Source: Macquaria australasica | Lineage: Eukaryota; Chordata; Actinopteri; Centrarchiformes; Percichthyidae | Assembly (NCBI GenBank): GCA_005408345.1 | Contig: SEMN01000125.1 | Coordinates: 372,001 to 436,000 of the forward strand | Reading direction: 5' to 3' | Length of the DNA stretch: 64,000 nucleotides | The notes under the pieces: generated by a model | Told to the model about the DNA's origin: nothing | The model's input: the letters and a program-made list of their open reading frames with translations, nothing else | The model's database searches: none | In this document: positions 49,351-61,538 of the stretch, one piece after another | Layout of the letters: each line of letters begins with the position of its first letter | Numbering within the stretch: position 1 is the first letter of the stretch | Program-made: the position numbers and the translations under genes

Positions 49351-52184
49351 ATTGGTTTTAAGCCTTTTGTGGCTCCAGAGGGAGCTGCGCGAAATCAGAT
49401 AAAGTGATAGATGATATCTCTGGTTCTGTCTCATTGATTTTCATACTTTTTTTTTTAAACTGTCCATTGTGAGACCGACAATGTTATTGGAGCGCAATGC
49501 TAAATCGGTGGAGTTCTCTTTTAAAAACATATCTTTTGCATTTCTGTACTTCAATTTGTTGTTATAGTTAATGTTGTTTCCTGTTAGCTAAGAAAAACTT
49601 TCCTGTTAGCCTCTTAAAACTCAAACTTAAAAACAGTTACAGTATATCACTGCTGCATTAGTCCCAGAAACCTTTGTTTAAAATAATCAGATCTCTGTAA
49701 TCAATGATCACAGTTGCCTGCAAAGTGCAGCTGCACAGTATTCATGATTAAAGGAGGCTTTAGCCCTAAGCAGACATAATTTCTGACTACTTATGAAGCA
49801 TGGCACTTGTGTGCAGCAGGCCTGCAGTACATGTAAATTGCATCTGGAGTGTATTTACCTTTCAGGTCAAAGACGAACATGAAAGGCTTTTGCAGTCCCA
49901 GTGGTGGCAACTGTAATGAGGATGGGCTCTCCTCAGCAGTCAGTGCTTTGACCCACATTAGCTCTCTGCCCGAGGCCCGCTGAGACAGGATGGAGATGGA
50001 GAATAATAGCTGGATATAGTGTCTAAGATGCGCATTGTATATTAAATTATATTCACAGAGTTCCATAAGACTGTGTGAAGTTCATAAACTAGAGGGGATT
50101 TTTTTTTTTTTAAAAAGCCATTAAAAGCTCTTGGCACAGATTCTCGAGCACATCTCAGCACCACAATGATCTACTCTAAAACTGAACTGAAAGGATCTTA
50201 CTGCAGAGGCTTTATTATTGTTCAGGTCGCAGTGGAGATTGATCTTTCAAGATATTTGAAGGAACATCGCTCTTTCAGTCTGGTGTTATTTATACAGGGT
50301 GATACACACTGAGAGGAGGCCTTCAATTTAAGGCTGTTTACACCGAATAAAAAGATAAAAAAGAAGCAAAATATGTAGAAATTATACTTGATTATGCTCT
50401 CCAGGCTGGGCTTAAGCAAACATGCACAGGGCTCGCTCGGATACATTCACATCACAGTTTCTTTTATACCTATATGTAGTACATTACAGTTGTTTTTGGC
50501 TCCTGACAGGAATCAAATCAATCAGTCAACTTCCTTGATGTGCAGGTCGACACAACGCGTAGTCGTCTCCTCTGCAAGCCTCTGCAACCTACAGATACCC
50601 GTAACACCCATCTCTGAGAAGGTTGTGTATCTTCAGAGGAGCATCATCCCAGTTTAAAAGGGAGATTATGTTGATTATTTGCTACACTATAAAAAACACA
50701 ATGAGAAAGAGGCTTCACAGTCAAAGAGAGAAGATGGTAACTTGGGTATGGACTCTTTTTGGGGGCTTTTTAACGCTATATGCTTACTATAAAGTTCAAG
50801 ACACTTTAATGCAGTCAGAGGTGCTTTTGCATTGGCTCTTTACACTAAAATACAAACTGGATGATGGACACATGAGTTTATGACCACCTCCCAATATGTT
50901 TTGGTGCATCTTTATATACAGTCTATGGTGCATCCCCACCTCTATTAGTATTTAAAGCTGTCCTCTTGTACTCAGATTACCTACCAAGTCTTCTTTCTTC
51001 ACAGAGCTCACAGCAGAAGTAGCTTGTACAAACACATGGTCAACCTAAAGTAATTAATGCATTACTATTCAAATCATCTGTGTTCAATGAGTCAATAATG
51101 TGAGCCAGCTGTCATATAGATACATCGCTGTGGAGTCTCACGCCGCTTTGTCTCTGCAGCAACAAGTATCCCATCCATCTTTTTTTTATTTCTTAATGTA
51201 TTCAGGGAAGGTTTTTGCTGAGAAAGCAGACTGTTTCAGCATTTCACGCAGTTACACTTGGGAGCCTCCCAGTACAACCACCACAGTCTCCTTACTTGTG
51301 GAGACGTTGCAGCTGCTACTAATGCAAATGGGGATTAAGTGACTTGCTGAAGGGCACCTTGATGGAAGTTGTTGAATTTAAAGCATTACTCATTCAATCT
51401 CCACAATCAGACTTTCACAGACGGTCTAGTTATTGACTCTGAAACCCTCCAGCCACGAGCATGTCTCCTCCAACTTTCATTCAGGCTGCAGGCCGTCAAT
51501 TTTCCAAATGACTGCTGAAATCAGACAGTTTTGGCTGTTAATCTTCATTTGAGGATCTGTTTACAATATGAACTGACAGGGATGTTGAAAAAAAATGCAT
51601 GAATGTGCAGAATCACACCAGAAAAAGACATTTTTGGACACACCTGAGGTTGCCATGTTTGTTTTGACCACATTTCAGCTGTGGCTTCTGTCTTTGTTGC
51701 ATCTTGTTGCCCTTGCATCGTGACAACTTTCTATGATGTGAGTTTTATATCGCAATGGGCTGAAAACGTCGCTATCGGATGATAATGCAAAACCCCGGAT
51801 AATGTCTAATGCCAAAGCCTTTAAAGGGGCACTCCACCAATTTTACATATGAAGATCAGTTTACTCATCACAAGTAGTACCACTCAGCTTGTGAAATCAG
51901 TTGTAGAGTGTATTTTGTGGCCCTGGAAGATTTTTCTCTTCCATTTTATTTCTTAATTTTTCTTACAAAATAGCCTTGATGATGTTATCAAGGTTATCAC
52001 GTATTGGGCTTGGATAGTACAAATACAGAAACAGAAAGACTGCGTTACAAACATGACGAAGTACTTCATTTCCTGAACGTTGTGTCCCAGACTCCAGTAG
52101 CTTGTTAAAGTTGTATCACAGAGAACAGGGAAGTCGTTGACCTCATTGATCAGCTTTTTCTGCATTTTGTTTGAAGTACAGTGC
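49351..52184. other. Unassigned sequence, no gene seen
   Basis: The first 270 bases (to about 49620) may belong to another repeat (ttttgtggctccagagggag). At 50905-50932 the phrase ctttatatacagtctatgg is a well-known teleost repeat fragment. At 51335-51362 the phrase agtgacttgctgaagggcac is a reversed SINE-body fragment. No protein family recognised. Confidence 0.45.
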
Positions 52185-52445
52185 CATCATCAGGTTGTAA
52201 GTTGTCCAATACTTTAGTTTATGACCAAATACCTGTTTTATTAACCTGTAAAACTAATGACATTCCCATGAGCCTCAGCTGTACTTTGTGTTTTGTGCTA
52301 ATTAGGAAATGTTAGCATGTTAACATGCTAAACTAAGATGACCATGGAAAAGGCTTGTGAACCTTCTAAAAATCAGGATGTTAGCATTTTCATTGTGAGC
52401 AGAGAGCCTCACAGAGACATTAGCTTGTCTTCACAATGACGGGCA
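52185..52445 (-). repeat. Dispersed repeat family C, copy 3, inverted
   Basis: Contains gtttatgaccaaatacctg and gttagcatgttaacatgc, reverse complements of the family C blocks at 35990 and 48525. With the 48525 copy it forms an inverted pair about 3.4 kb apart. Confidence 0.75.
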
Positions 52446-54257
52446 TCCTGCTGCATCTCCAGTGTTTGGGTCTGCATGTGTGAACGGGTCATAAAAGTCA
52501 GGATATCTCGGCCCCGGCTGCATCGATTTTGACCACTATTTTCTTTAACCTGCCTCTTGCAAGTCCCCCCACGCCCCACCCCCACCCATAAATCAAGTTT
52601 ATGTCACATGGGAGGAGAAAAAAAATTAAGACCCTTTCAGCTGCAGTATAAACAAAGCGTGCGACTGTTGGCAGCCTTAATGTGCAATTTAAGAGAGTAG
52701 TAGCCCTTAATTTAATAAAATTTGCTGCAGTACTCCAATGTTTTAGGACAATTTAGCCTGTACCAATAAACATAATTGCTATTGTTGAAGCTGCTTAGAT
52801 GTAAGGGCCTGGAAATATTAATGGACTGAGAAAATTACTTGTTTGAATCATCCAATTCAGCGTCGTTTTACTTTCTTTAGTTTTCATCCAGAAGATTTAC
52901 CTGTAAGCCAAGAGAGTCAGGCTTGTACTAATATTATGTACTGCTGTAATTCCGCTTTTTCTGTGGAGACATTTATAAAACAAAAGATTAGTGGACAGGA
53001 CAAATCTCCTCTCATTGTCTGCTCAGGAGAGACTGTTGTTAATGCGCACTCGTAAAGATAAACGCTCCTATGGGACATATAACAATATTTTTTAATGCTG
53101 AAACTCATTGCTATTCCCCTCTACCTGATATTATTTTACTGGCTCTAATCTAAAATGACTTCAGTCGTAGAAATGAGCTCACCGGACACACGCGCTAATA
53201 ATTTGCTGAGGAAACAAAAAAAACAAAAACCACTTGGCAGAGAAGCATTGTAAACAAAAGCAAATAGACCCAACAAATGGTGCTTATTTATTCATAGTCG
53301 TACCTTCATTTCCATATAAATGTACGTGACCTATGGGAGGCTTGTTTGTTGTTTAGATTCACTCAGAGAAAGCAAACAAAAATCTAATTTCTTAGCTGTA
53401 TTTTCTCTCACAGACCGAGCATGTGGCCATTATTTCGCCTTGTTAGATATTCTTTCGTCATCTCAATATCTGATTTCGCAGGCTGCCATCTTAAATTATG
53501 GTGTGTGTGTGCTTTTTTTGTGAGGACTTTCATAATATTGACTCACAGCTGTCATTGTGTTTCCACTTACTCTTGCCGCTGCATCTCTCAGGTGCCACCG
53601 TGGAGCCTTTTCGTGACAGAGACACAAAATGGCTCACTTCTCTGGCAGATGGCAGATGATTTTGCCCCCCTAAAATGGAACTCGAGCGATGAATAACACA
53701 ATGAATAATAAGTTGTTTATTGAGTTATTGGGCCCAGCGGCAGGCGCGCAGGCCTATGCCTAAATTGTCCCTGTCACCGGGGACCTCACGGCTTCTCACA
53801 TCGAAGGCTGCATTTTTTTTGTGTTGCGCAACATCAGAATTAGGGAGGGTGTCGTGGGATCAGTAGTTTTTTTTAGATGAGGTGCCAAATAGGACAGATA
53901 GTGAGCAGGGTAATTATTTTTTAGTTAAAAGACTGTCAGCACTATGAGTAAATATCACACCGACGGGGCTTTTGTTTTCTGTCAAGATGTCTGGTGTTTA
54001 TTGAGTTTTAAACATCTTCTGGCTCGTGTGACTGCTGCGCACAAACTGAACAGATGACTGACGTTTCCCCTTGTGAGCGGTTAGATTAACGACCAAAATG
54101 ATCCAATATTAGATCCATTTTGCTTAATCCAATGATAAACCTTGAAATCAGCCTTCTGTATCTCTGTGTCAGTGCCGTCGGCCACATCTGTCATGCTGAG
54201 CATCTCATCATTACCCAATTAACGACGAATATCCATCCAGCTTTGTGATTGATACTT
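52446..54257. other. Unassigned, partly GC-rich unique sequence
   Basis: No gene recognised. The block 53690-53830 (gggcccagcggcaggcgcg, gtcaccggggacctcacgg) is noticeably GC-richer than the surroundings and unique in the window. Frames at 52843-53055 and 53320-53696 are unrecognised. Confidence 0.4.
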
Positions 54258-54284
54258 CAGGGCTGCAACTAATGATTATTTTAA

Positions 54285-54837
54285 TTAAAGCTGCACTAAT
54301 CAATGTTTTTATATTAACAATGCATCAAGTGACTCTGTAATGCAAAAAGAATGGCTCATAGAGACAAACCCACAGAGAATTGTCATCCCGACTCTGCAGC
54401 TCCTCCCAGCTCTATGGAACGTTTTAGCATCTTTTAGCTCAGTGTTTTTTTTTACGGCCCACAACTTTATTGTTTGGGAAAAAGGCCCTAATAAACCCAC
54501 CGGCCGCTGCCTGCCCATCACCAGACGACAGACAGACAAAGTTAGCGGCTAGCTGGTGAACATAGTGGAGCATTTAGCAGCTGAAGAGCCAGATATTTCC
54601 CTCAGGAGCTGGTGGAGACCAAAACAGAGTTAGAAGGACAGTGAATGTTGGACTTACATTCATCACATGGCCAGAAACAAGACTCCAAATAAATGTTAAT
54701 CTCCTTGTCTGCTGGATGCATAAATAGGCAATTGGTTGCTAACACGTTAGCCATAACAACTTTATGAGGTCGATGCCAAGTTTTCAGTTTGTTCCACTGC
54801 CTCCAGTGGACAGAAAATGATATTATTGCAGCTTTAA
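54285..54837 (+). mobile_element. Non-autonomous DNA element with TTAAAGCTGCA ends
   Basis: The left end ttaaagctgcactaat and the right end attattgcagctttaa are inverted repeats, with TTAA at both outer edges, which may be the target duplication. The interior has gttagcggctagctggtgaa and ggagctggtggagacc, known from a common percomorph repeat, and no transposase. A partial sister copy is at 46035-46305. TTAA would suit a piggyBac-type element, but the termini are not diagnostic. Confidence 0.65.
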
Positions 54838-54949
54838 TGATACATTTGTAATTTGTTTTGATTCATCAATTAATAATTTAGCCTGTAAAATGTCAGAAAA
54901 TAGTGAAACTTTCCTAGAGGCCAAGATGACATCTTAAAATAGCTTATTA

Positions 54950-55052
54950 ACTTATAACCACCTCATCTGGGGACCTTTGTTGCATGTCATACCCTCTTTC
55001 TTTCCCCATGTTTCCTGTCTCCATCTCCACTGTAAACTGTCTAATAAAAGAA
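54950..55052 (+). mobile_element. 5'-truncated SINE tail
   Basis: The text acctttgttgcatgtcatac, ctctttctttcccc, gtctccatctccactg and ctaataaaagaataaaaac matches the 3' part of teleost SINEs ('ggtcctttgctgcatgtcatccc ... aataaaggc'). It sits inside the host MITE, flanked by similar aaaatagctt and aaaaacgtgctt strings. Confidence 0.6.
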
Positions 55053-55392
55053 TAAAAACGTGCTTGTTTTGTCTGGTCAACAGACCAAAACCCAGAGATA
55101 TTCAGTTGCATTTTTTCTGTTAATTGACATATTCATCAACTAGTTGTTTCAGTACTGTGATACGTACATGCCATCTTTTCAGCAGTTTTTGTTTCAGTAA
55201 AATATCAGTTCTGCTCCGATACGATCCTGATTCATGCTTTTTGATTAAAGCAGCTCTTTGTTATTCCATTCACAGAAGCCTTCGACTAATCCCTAATATC
55301 AATGTCATAACCCAAATGTCCACAAGGAGCCATGTGTACACGCTCTCACACATCTTTATTCGACTTTCTGTTTTATCTGTGATTTCCTGCAG

Positions 55393-55415
55393 TGAGAGGC
55401 GTGATCTTGAGGCTC
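55393..55415 (+). other. 5' UTR start of the first coding exon (mgat4c-type)
   Basis: The acceptor is a pyrimidine-rich run (gactttctgttttatctgtg then atttcctgcag) ending at 55392. Bases 55393-55415 precede the first ATG and begin with TGA, so an upstream exon ending in phase 0 would meet a stop at the junction. Confidence 0.6.
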
Positions 55416-57097
55416 ATGTGGAAGTCCGTGGACAAAATGAGGTGTTTCAGGAAACGATCCATGTTCCCCTTCCTTGGCTTCCTCATCACCTTTCTGCTCT
55501 TTTTCAACCTTTACATGGATGATGGATACGTGCTGGTAAGATTTCTCACCTTTGAAAGGTCGATACTTGGTTACCAAAACATTGTGATGATGCTCTTTGA
55601 ATGCTTCTGTCCGATTCATCAATGTGTTCTTGTCCTCGTAATTTTAGGAGGCTGACAAAAGACAGCTGGGAGAGACACTGATGCATCCTGCAAACTCTGA
55701 AAGATACGTCCACACATTCAGAGATCTGTCTAATTTCTCTGGGACTATTAATGTGACGTATCGCTACCTTGCGGGAATTCCTTTGCCACGCAAAAGTAGG
55801 TATTTCTACCAAGCTGATACCACTTTAATGTTAGTTTATGAGGTCTGAACATATTTAATCGCTAGAAGAAAGAAATATTTTAGGATTTTGTTCCATAATG
55901 AAGTGACTAAAGTGATTTCTGTTCACAGAGTATCTCACCATTGGACTGTCATCTGTCAAGAGGAAAAAGGGGAACTACCTTCTGGAGACGATCAAATCCA
56001 TCTTTGATCAGTCCAGTTACGAGGAACTGAAAGAGATTGTGGTTGTGGTCCACCTGGCAGACTTTGACCTTGTCTGGTGTGAGAACCTGGTGCAGGAAAT
56101 CACCAGGAAGTTTGCTCACCACATCATAGCCGGACGCCTCCTGGTGATCCAGGCCCCTGAGGAGTACTATCCATCTTTGGAGGGGTTGAAAAGGAACTAC
56201 AACGACCCGGAGGACCGGGTCCGTTTCCGCTCTAAGCAGAACGTGGACTACGCTTTCCTCCTCAACTTCTGCACAAACCTCTCTCACTTCTACATGATGT
56301 TAGAGGACGACGTGCGCTGCTCCAGGAACTTCCTGACGGCGCTGAAGAAGGTGATCACCTCCAGAGAAGGTTCCTACTGGGTGATGCTGGAGTTCTCCAA
56401 GCTGGGCTACATCGGGAAGCTGTACCACTCCAAAGACCTGCCACGTCTGGCTCATTTCCTCCTCATGTTCTACCAGGAAATGCCCTGCGACTGGCTCCTC
56501 ATCCACTTCAGGGGTCTGCTGGCCCAGAAGGACGTGATCCGCTTCAAACCCTCACTGTTCCAGCACATGGGCTACTACTCCTCCTACAAAGGAGCAGAGA
56601 ACAAGCTGAAGGACGACGACTTTGAGGAAGACTCCATAGACATTCCTGACAACCCTCCTGCCAACCTTTACACAAACATCAATGTCTTTGAAAACTATGA
56701 CGCCACCAAGGCTTACAGTAGTATCGTTGATGAATATTTCTGGGGGAAGCCTCCGTGTACTGGAGATTTCTTTGTCATAATCTTTAATAAATCAACTAAA
56801 ATCAGCAGAATTAAAATCGTGACGGGCACAGAGGACAGACAAAATGACATTCTTCACCACGGAGCTCTGGAAGTAGGACAGAAGTCTCTGGAAACTAAAC
56901 AGGGGAGGCAGTGCACTTCCTACATCACGTTAGGAGAGTTTAAAGGCGGAAGCATTGAGGTTAACAATGTGGACCACAAGATCGGCTTCGACATCGAGTG
57001 CGTACGAATAGTCGTCACTGCCAGTCAGAAAGAGTGGCTCATCATAAGAACTATCAGTTTATGGACCACACAACCTGTAAGTCAATTTAACAAGTAA
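55416..57097 (+). CDS. mgat4c: Alpha-1,3-mannosyl-glycoprotein 4-beta-N-acetylglucosaminyltransferase C (GT54, MGAT4C-type)
   Basis: Three coding exons, 55416-55535, 55648-55795 and 55929-57097, join with GT-AG introns into 478 codons, the length I recall for human MGAT4C. Residues 1-15 form a short basic cytoplasmic tail (MRCFRKRS at 8-15), 16-34 a hydrophobic signal anchor, and the rest a lumenal domain, as in type II Golgi transferases. Sequons lie at 69 (NFS), 75 (NVT) and 206 (NLS). The conserved GT54 stretch includes LTIGLSSVKRKKGNYLLETI (92-111) and the acidic LEDDV motif (214-218), the probable metal/sugar-nucleotide site. The family adds GlcNAc to N-glycan mannose from UDP-GlcNAc, though activity of the C form is poorly established. 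A second in-frame ATG at 55437 is the other possible start. ATTAAA at 57266-57271 and AATAAA at 58575-58580 are possible polyadenylation signals. It could be a 2R/3R duplicate of mgat4c instead of the direct orthologue. Confidence 0.93.
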
Positions 57098-59189
57098 CAG
57101 AGGAAGTTTTTAATTTATCATCTGTATGTACAGTATTAATTTTGGATGCAGTTTGTTATAAGTTCATTTCGGACTACTTCTGGGAAATATGTGTTTCTGG
57201 GATTCAAGGCAATCCATATTTTCTTGGGTTGTTCAGAGATCTACTGTATGTTTTCAGTGTGATGTATTAAAATGACCTGTACAGTATGGAGCCTTTATAT
57301 ACTTATGTTCTTTTTCCTAAAATGAAAATCTGTCTATAAAATTGTTATTACTTGACTGCTATCTTGTTGTCTTTTGTCATGGCACCGAAATAGGAATTAC
57401 ACAGAATCTAAGCTTTAAAGTGTTGACCTTGACTCTTGTAAATGTGCTGTTTTCTTTGTTCAGACATACATTTTTACAGCCCGGTTACAGACGTCAGACG
57501 TGAAATAGAATAATGGCTAACATTTTTAGGAAGTCATGCACCCAGACTCAGTGCATGGAAAATAGGTTCAGTGCTGCACTAAACAGCTGTTTCCTACATC
57601 TAAAGTGAAACACAATGAAAAAGAAATATGAAAAGAAAAAAATCAAGGAGGAAAGGTTTTAATGGCTCGTTAATTATTCTGTCAGGACTTGTGAGTGGCT
57701 GAGGTAGAGCTATCGGAACAAGCCTGAGGCCCTGATAATGATATAAAAGTTGTAATTGCATCTCCCATCCAAAAGTGTGAGAATATGCTAAAAGAAATCC
57801 TTAAAAATCCTTTTTAATAAGATGAACTATGAATTTCTTGAAACTGAAACTGTAAAGTGACTTGTTTCTCCTACAAATCAACAATAATATCTTGGCAATA
57901 ATTACTAGATTCCTTAAAGAGTGGAGGCACTTTAACCTGCATTGGAAATTGCTTCTCTCTAAAATCCTTATTTTCTTAAGGGGACCTGGAGTTTGCAGCT
58001 TGGCACGTCACCAAACATTTCTGCAGTATCCTGTTGACATCGCTTCACATTATTAGTCATTCTTTTTAAAAATGTATTGCAGAAATCTCTCCTTTTTTAT
58101 GCATTAAGCCTTATTTGAGATATTTTATATATTGAATTATTATAGGCTCTGACCATTGGTGTATTATAAGAACTTAGCTCCCTTAAAAACGTGTATGGCT
58201 CTTTTGTTTGTTGTCTTTTGCTGCCATCTGCTGGTAAATTTAATGAATTGACACAAAGAGACTTATTGAACCGATCTCTCTGTAACTGTTACTTGTTTAA
58301 ATGTGATACAAATGTCCCACTTCTTGCTTTGAAATTGTGATAAAACCTGATATAAATTGTTATAAATTGTCAGAAAAAATAACAGAATCACATTATTACA
58401 ATACCTGCCAATAATCACTTGCAAGTTGAATATTATGACTCCACTTATGGCACTGAAAGTCAATTTTATTACTACATCATTAGTTCAAATATTTGAAATA
58501 ATATATTGCAGTTAATGTAATAATATGATTTTACCTATGAACTTTTTACAGTGTTTATATTTACTTTTAATCCAAATAAAGAGAAAGGTTATTACATTTC
58601 ACAGCAGCAAGTATAAGCTCAACTCAACTTACCCTAACTTAACTTAACTTAAATTGATTTAACCTTATAAATGAATTACAGGTTAACTTACACAGTACCA
58701 ATGGGTAGAAAACCACCCAAGACAAGGAGTTGTTTAACCTAACAGTATTATAAAAATTAATAATAATAACACTGGGTCAAAACAACCCATTGGTGCTGGG
58801 TGAAATTAACCCAGTATTGTGTCCATTTTGAACCCAGTGATTTTTACTGTATGTGTGTTTTGTTTTATTTGTAATAACAAGAGAGACTAATTACATTTAT
58901 ACAGGTTATTACATTTTTGGCAGCAATTACATGCAGAAGCATAACTTAACTTAAACCAACTTAAATGAGTACATTACCTTTTATTTATTACATGTTATGG
59001 CAGCAGTTAGATGCTTAGTAAATCTTACTTAACTTTGCTTAACTTAAATTAAATTAACGTTGAAATTGATGTCACTTCTGTTCACTTACAGTTAAACTCC
59101 TTCTTCTCGTCTGTCTCTAAATCCGTGACAGCAAACGTGCAAACATTTACTTGAGTAGGTATCCTGCTCTTTGTGGGTCACACCCCTTG
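57098..59189 (+). other. 3' UTR of the glycosyltransferase gene and following unique sequence
   Basis: The 3' UTR end is unknown; candidate poly(A) signals are at 57266 (ATTAAA) and 58575 (AATAAA). Around 58625-58660 and 59025-59060 there are loose cttaacttaactt repeats. At 58770-58850 the words ctgggtcaaaacaaccca and gaaattaacccagt suggest a decayed inverted repeat. No other gene seen. Confidence 0.5.
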
Positions 59190-59460
59190 TGTCAAGTCAA
59201 GTCAGTTTTATTTATATAGCCTTTACGATCTGTGCAGCACACAGCATCCTATTTCTTAGACCCTTGATTAGGAAAAAGGAAAAACTTCTCCCAACAAAAG
59301 CTTTAATGAAAATAACAGAAAGAAACCTGAGGAAGAGCAACAGAGGATAAGATTCCTCCTCCAGGATGAACAGGCATGCAACAGATGTGTATAAAGTAAA
59401 AAACAACAGTAAAATGACATATGGAGAAACAGAATGACAATATTAGGTAATTAAACAAAG
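59190..59460 (-). mobile_element. LINE 3' UTR fragment, minus strand
   Basis: Begins gtcaagtcaagtcagtttta then tttatatagcc, the terminus type of fish non-LTR elements read in reverse. It continues with the 3'-UTR phrases ggaaaaagg, aacctgaggaagagcaacag and ctccaggatgaacaggc. No coding part remains. Confidence 0.65.
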
Positions 59461-60889
59461 TGCAAACACACATATGAATATGAATCTGTCCCTCTCCTCA
59501 GGCCTCAGAGAGTTACACGTGTCATTTGTGCTGCAGCCTTCAGTCCCCTTCAGGTGTTGCCAGTAGAAAACAGATGGCCTGGCTACAGATAGAGCCAAAC
59601 CCAAAATGAGTTTTTGGGTTGAAAAATAGACTTTCCGCCAGAGAACCAAGTTCACCCAACTTCTGAAACTCTGTTACAATGACACTTCAGTGGATTAAAG
59701 AAGTTAATCTGGAGCTTTTCTTTTTTTTTTTTAATCAGATCAACATCCTGAGCCTTATTTTCAGCGGCCACATTTCTATCTTTTTTCACTCTTACTGTCT
59801 TCCTCTTGAATCTCATATTATCCTCTTTATATCTGTCCCTATAGGTGGCCTGTTCTGCTCCCCTGCCTTCAAATCCAATCCAGTTTCCCTCAGCCTATTT
59901 CTCTACTCATTATATTCCCCACCTCCTCTTGTTTTTTTACCACCTGCTGCCTCCTCGGCCTCCTGCAGCCATATGTAATCTGAATCAATCTCCCATCATC
60001 TTCCCCCTGCAGTTTAAAAAAAAAACAAAGGATAGTGAACTCTATGCTCTCCAGTCAGAGAGTATTGTGGCAAGAAGAAAAACAACCATCAGAAAAGCAT
60101 TATGTTTGAAAAACATTGATTTGTGTTCTTATTTTTATCTATTTTATACCACTTAGCATGATGATAGTTTTATCTCAGACTTCTCAGGCTGTGTGGACTA
60201 ACAGGCAAAGTGAAACTATCTATATGCTGGTGTCTTGATTCTGTTGATGGATCGTACGATTAGTTGGTTGGATGGATCGATTGGATTTGAAAAATTTGCA
60301 TTTTAAGGAATAAAGTCACCCAGTTCCAAAATAATAAATCGTTAGCTCAGATAAAGTTGAAGTCTTGACTGGTTGCTTGTCTTTTTTAGGTTTTAGGTTT
60401 AATATGAAGATAAAATTTTGCTTAACTGGACCATTTTCCATCTAATTATGGTGATATTTTGAAAAAAAAAACCCAACATAATTAAGGTAGCCAAATGAGC
60501 CATATCCAAAATATTGGTAAATTCAGTGAAAAGAAAAAAGAAAAAAAAGCATTTTTCACATTGATTCATTATCTATTTTGAATCTTGTTAATTCAGTATT
60601 TTGGATTCAGTTTGGGGCATCTCGGAACATAATGCAGCCGACAACAATCAGACACCAAACACACAGGCAGTGACAAGAAATTCAATCACAATAAAGTAAA
60701 GTTTTAAATAAATCACAATAAAATAATGCTACAGAGGTTTTGTGTTTAAGACAGTCAAAAAAAAAAGTTTCACTTATGTCGCCTAATTTAATCAAATCAA
60801 CCCTATATTTTCCAGCAGGAGGATTACACTCGAGCCCCCCCCCAAAAAAAAAAAATCATCTAAATGTTTCTTAAAATCTTTATTTATTT
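59461..60889. other. Intergenic sequence, no gene seen
   Basis: Homopolymer-rich (T run at 59723, A runs at 60018, 60467 and 60847). Frames at 59679-59978 and 59845-60156 are low complexity. Nothing recognised before the CpG-rich block at 60.9 kb. Confidence 0.45.
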
Positions 60890-61060
60890 ATCCGGCGTAT
60901 TTGTGAGCGCGAATGTGTGCGACCGACGCGCTCCCTGACGTCACCGACGCGGCGCCGGCGTTTGCGTCAACACGAACGGGACCGAACGGCGAAACCGGCG
61001 GTGGAGTTTGGACTCCGGCTCCTCCGGTGTGAGCAGAGGCGCCTTTCTTTGTCCCGCCGT
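60890..61060 (+). promoter_or_regulatory. rnf141: CpG-rich promoter of rnf141 with perfect CRE
   Basis: CG dinucleotides are dense here (gcgaccgacgcgctcc, cgacgcggcgccggcg, accgaacggcgaaaccgg) and rare in the previous 50 kb. A perfect palindromic cAMP-response element, TGACGTCA, is at 60936-60943. There is no TATA box in the expected place. The block leads into the candidate first exon at about 61000-61088. CREB/ATF/CREM control is inferred from the motif only. Confidence 0.75.
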
Positions 61061-61088
61061 TAGAGAGAGATGCTGGCCGAGCTGGACG
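61000..61088 (+). other. rnf141: Candidate rnf141 noncoding exon 1 (start approximate)
   Basis: A GC-rich segment ends at a plausible donor, ggacg followed by gttagt (61089). An ATG at 61071 opens a frame that crosses in phase to the exon at 62974 and stops at 63021-63023, giving a 22-codon uORF that ends 20 bases before the main start. The transcription start is not defined by sequence, and the donor is only a moderate match, so the exon limits are tentative. Confidence 0.5.
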
Positions 61089-61492
61089 GTTAGTTAACGG
61101 CGGCTAAGATCAGCAGGTCGTTGTTTGTTGCGTCACAGCTGGTTGTTTATCCGAGTTTCCAATAACGATCGATTTCCAAATCGATCGTCGTCGTCGTCGT
61201 CGTTGTTGTTGTTTTGATGTAACGGAGGAAACGGTTGGCTCTTCCGCTTCGGTTGACCCGTGACTAAACTATCCCGGTTCACACGGACTGAATCGTGTTC
61301 CAGCTCCAAGCCCATATAAGTATGTGGTCTGCGCCGGTCCGGGAGCTGGTTTTCAAGGCCCCGCCCCCCCAGCCTCTGTCGTCATGACGCTTACCTGTAT
61401 TACCTGTAGACATAATACTGTTTCTCATCCTCGCGCAGCAGATCGACGTAGACGTAGTTTATGGATTTCATCAAATCGTTATTTTTGTTGTG

Positions 61493-61496
61493 TTAG

Positions 61497-61538
<42 letters not shown>

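Larger units (their letters stand above)
54258..55151 (+). repeat. GGCTGCAAC-type MITE broken by two later insertions
   Basis: The host element starts cagggctgcaactaatgatt (54258) and continues at 54838 with ttgattcatcaattaataat and gtaaaatgtcagaaaatagt. It resumes again at about 55055 with cttgttttgtctggtcaaca and ccaaaacccagagatattc, and ends in the gtttcag arm near 55151. One interruption is the TAAAGCTGCA element at 54285-54837. The other is a SINE-tail fragment at about 54950-55052. It lies about 240 bases before the first coding exon's acceptor of the MGAT4C-type gene. Confidence 0.7.

Noticed and set aside
55437..55439. Second in-frame ATG as the main start of the glycosyltransferase
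   Set aside because: Possible, but the first ATG (55416) gives 478 residues, matching the family length as I recall it, and keeps the residues before the conserved DKMRC; kept as an alternative only.
55949..56506. Minus-strand frames opposite the glycosyltransferase exon 3
   Set aside because: Shadows of the strongly biased plus-strand coding frame.
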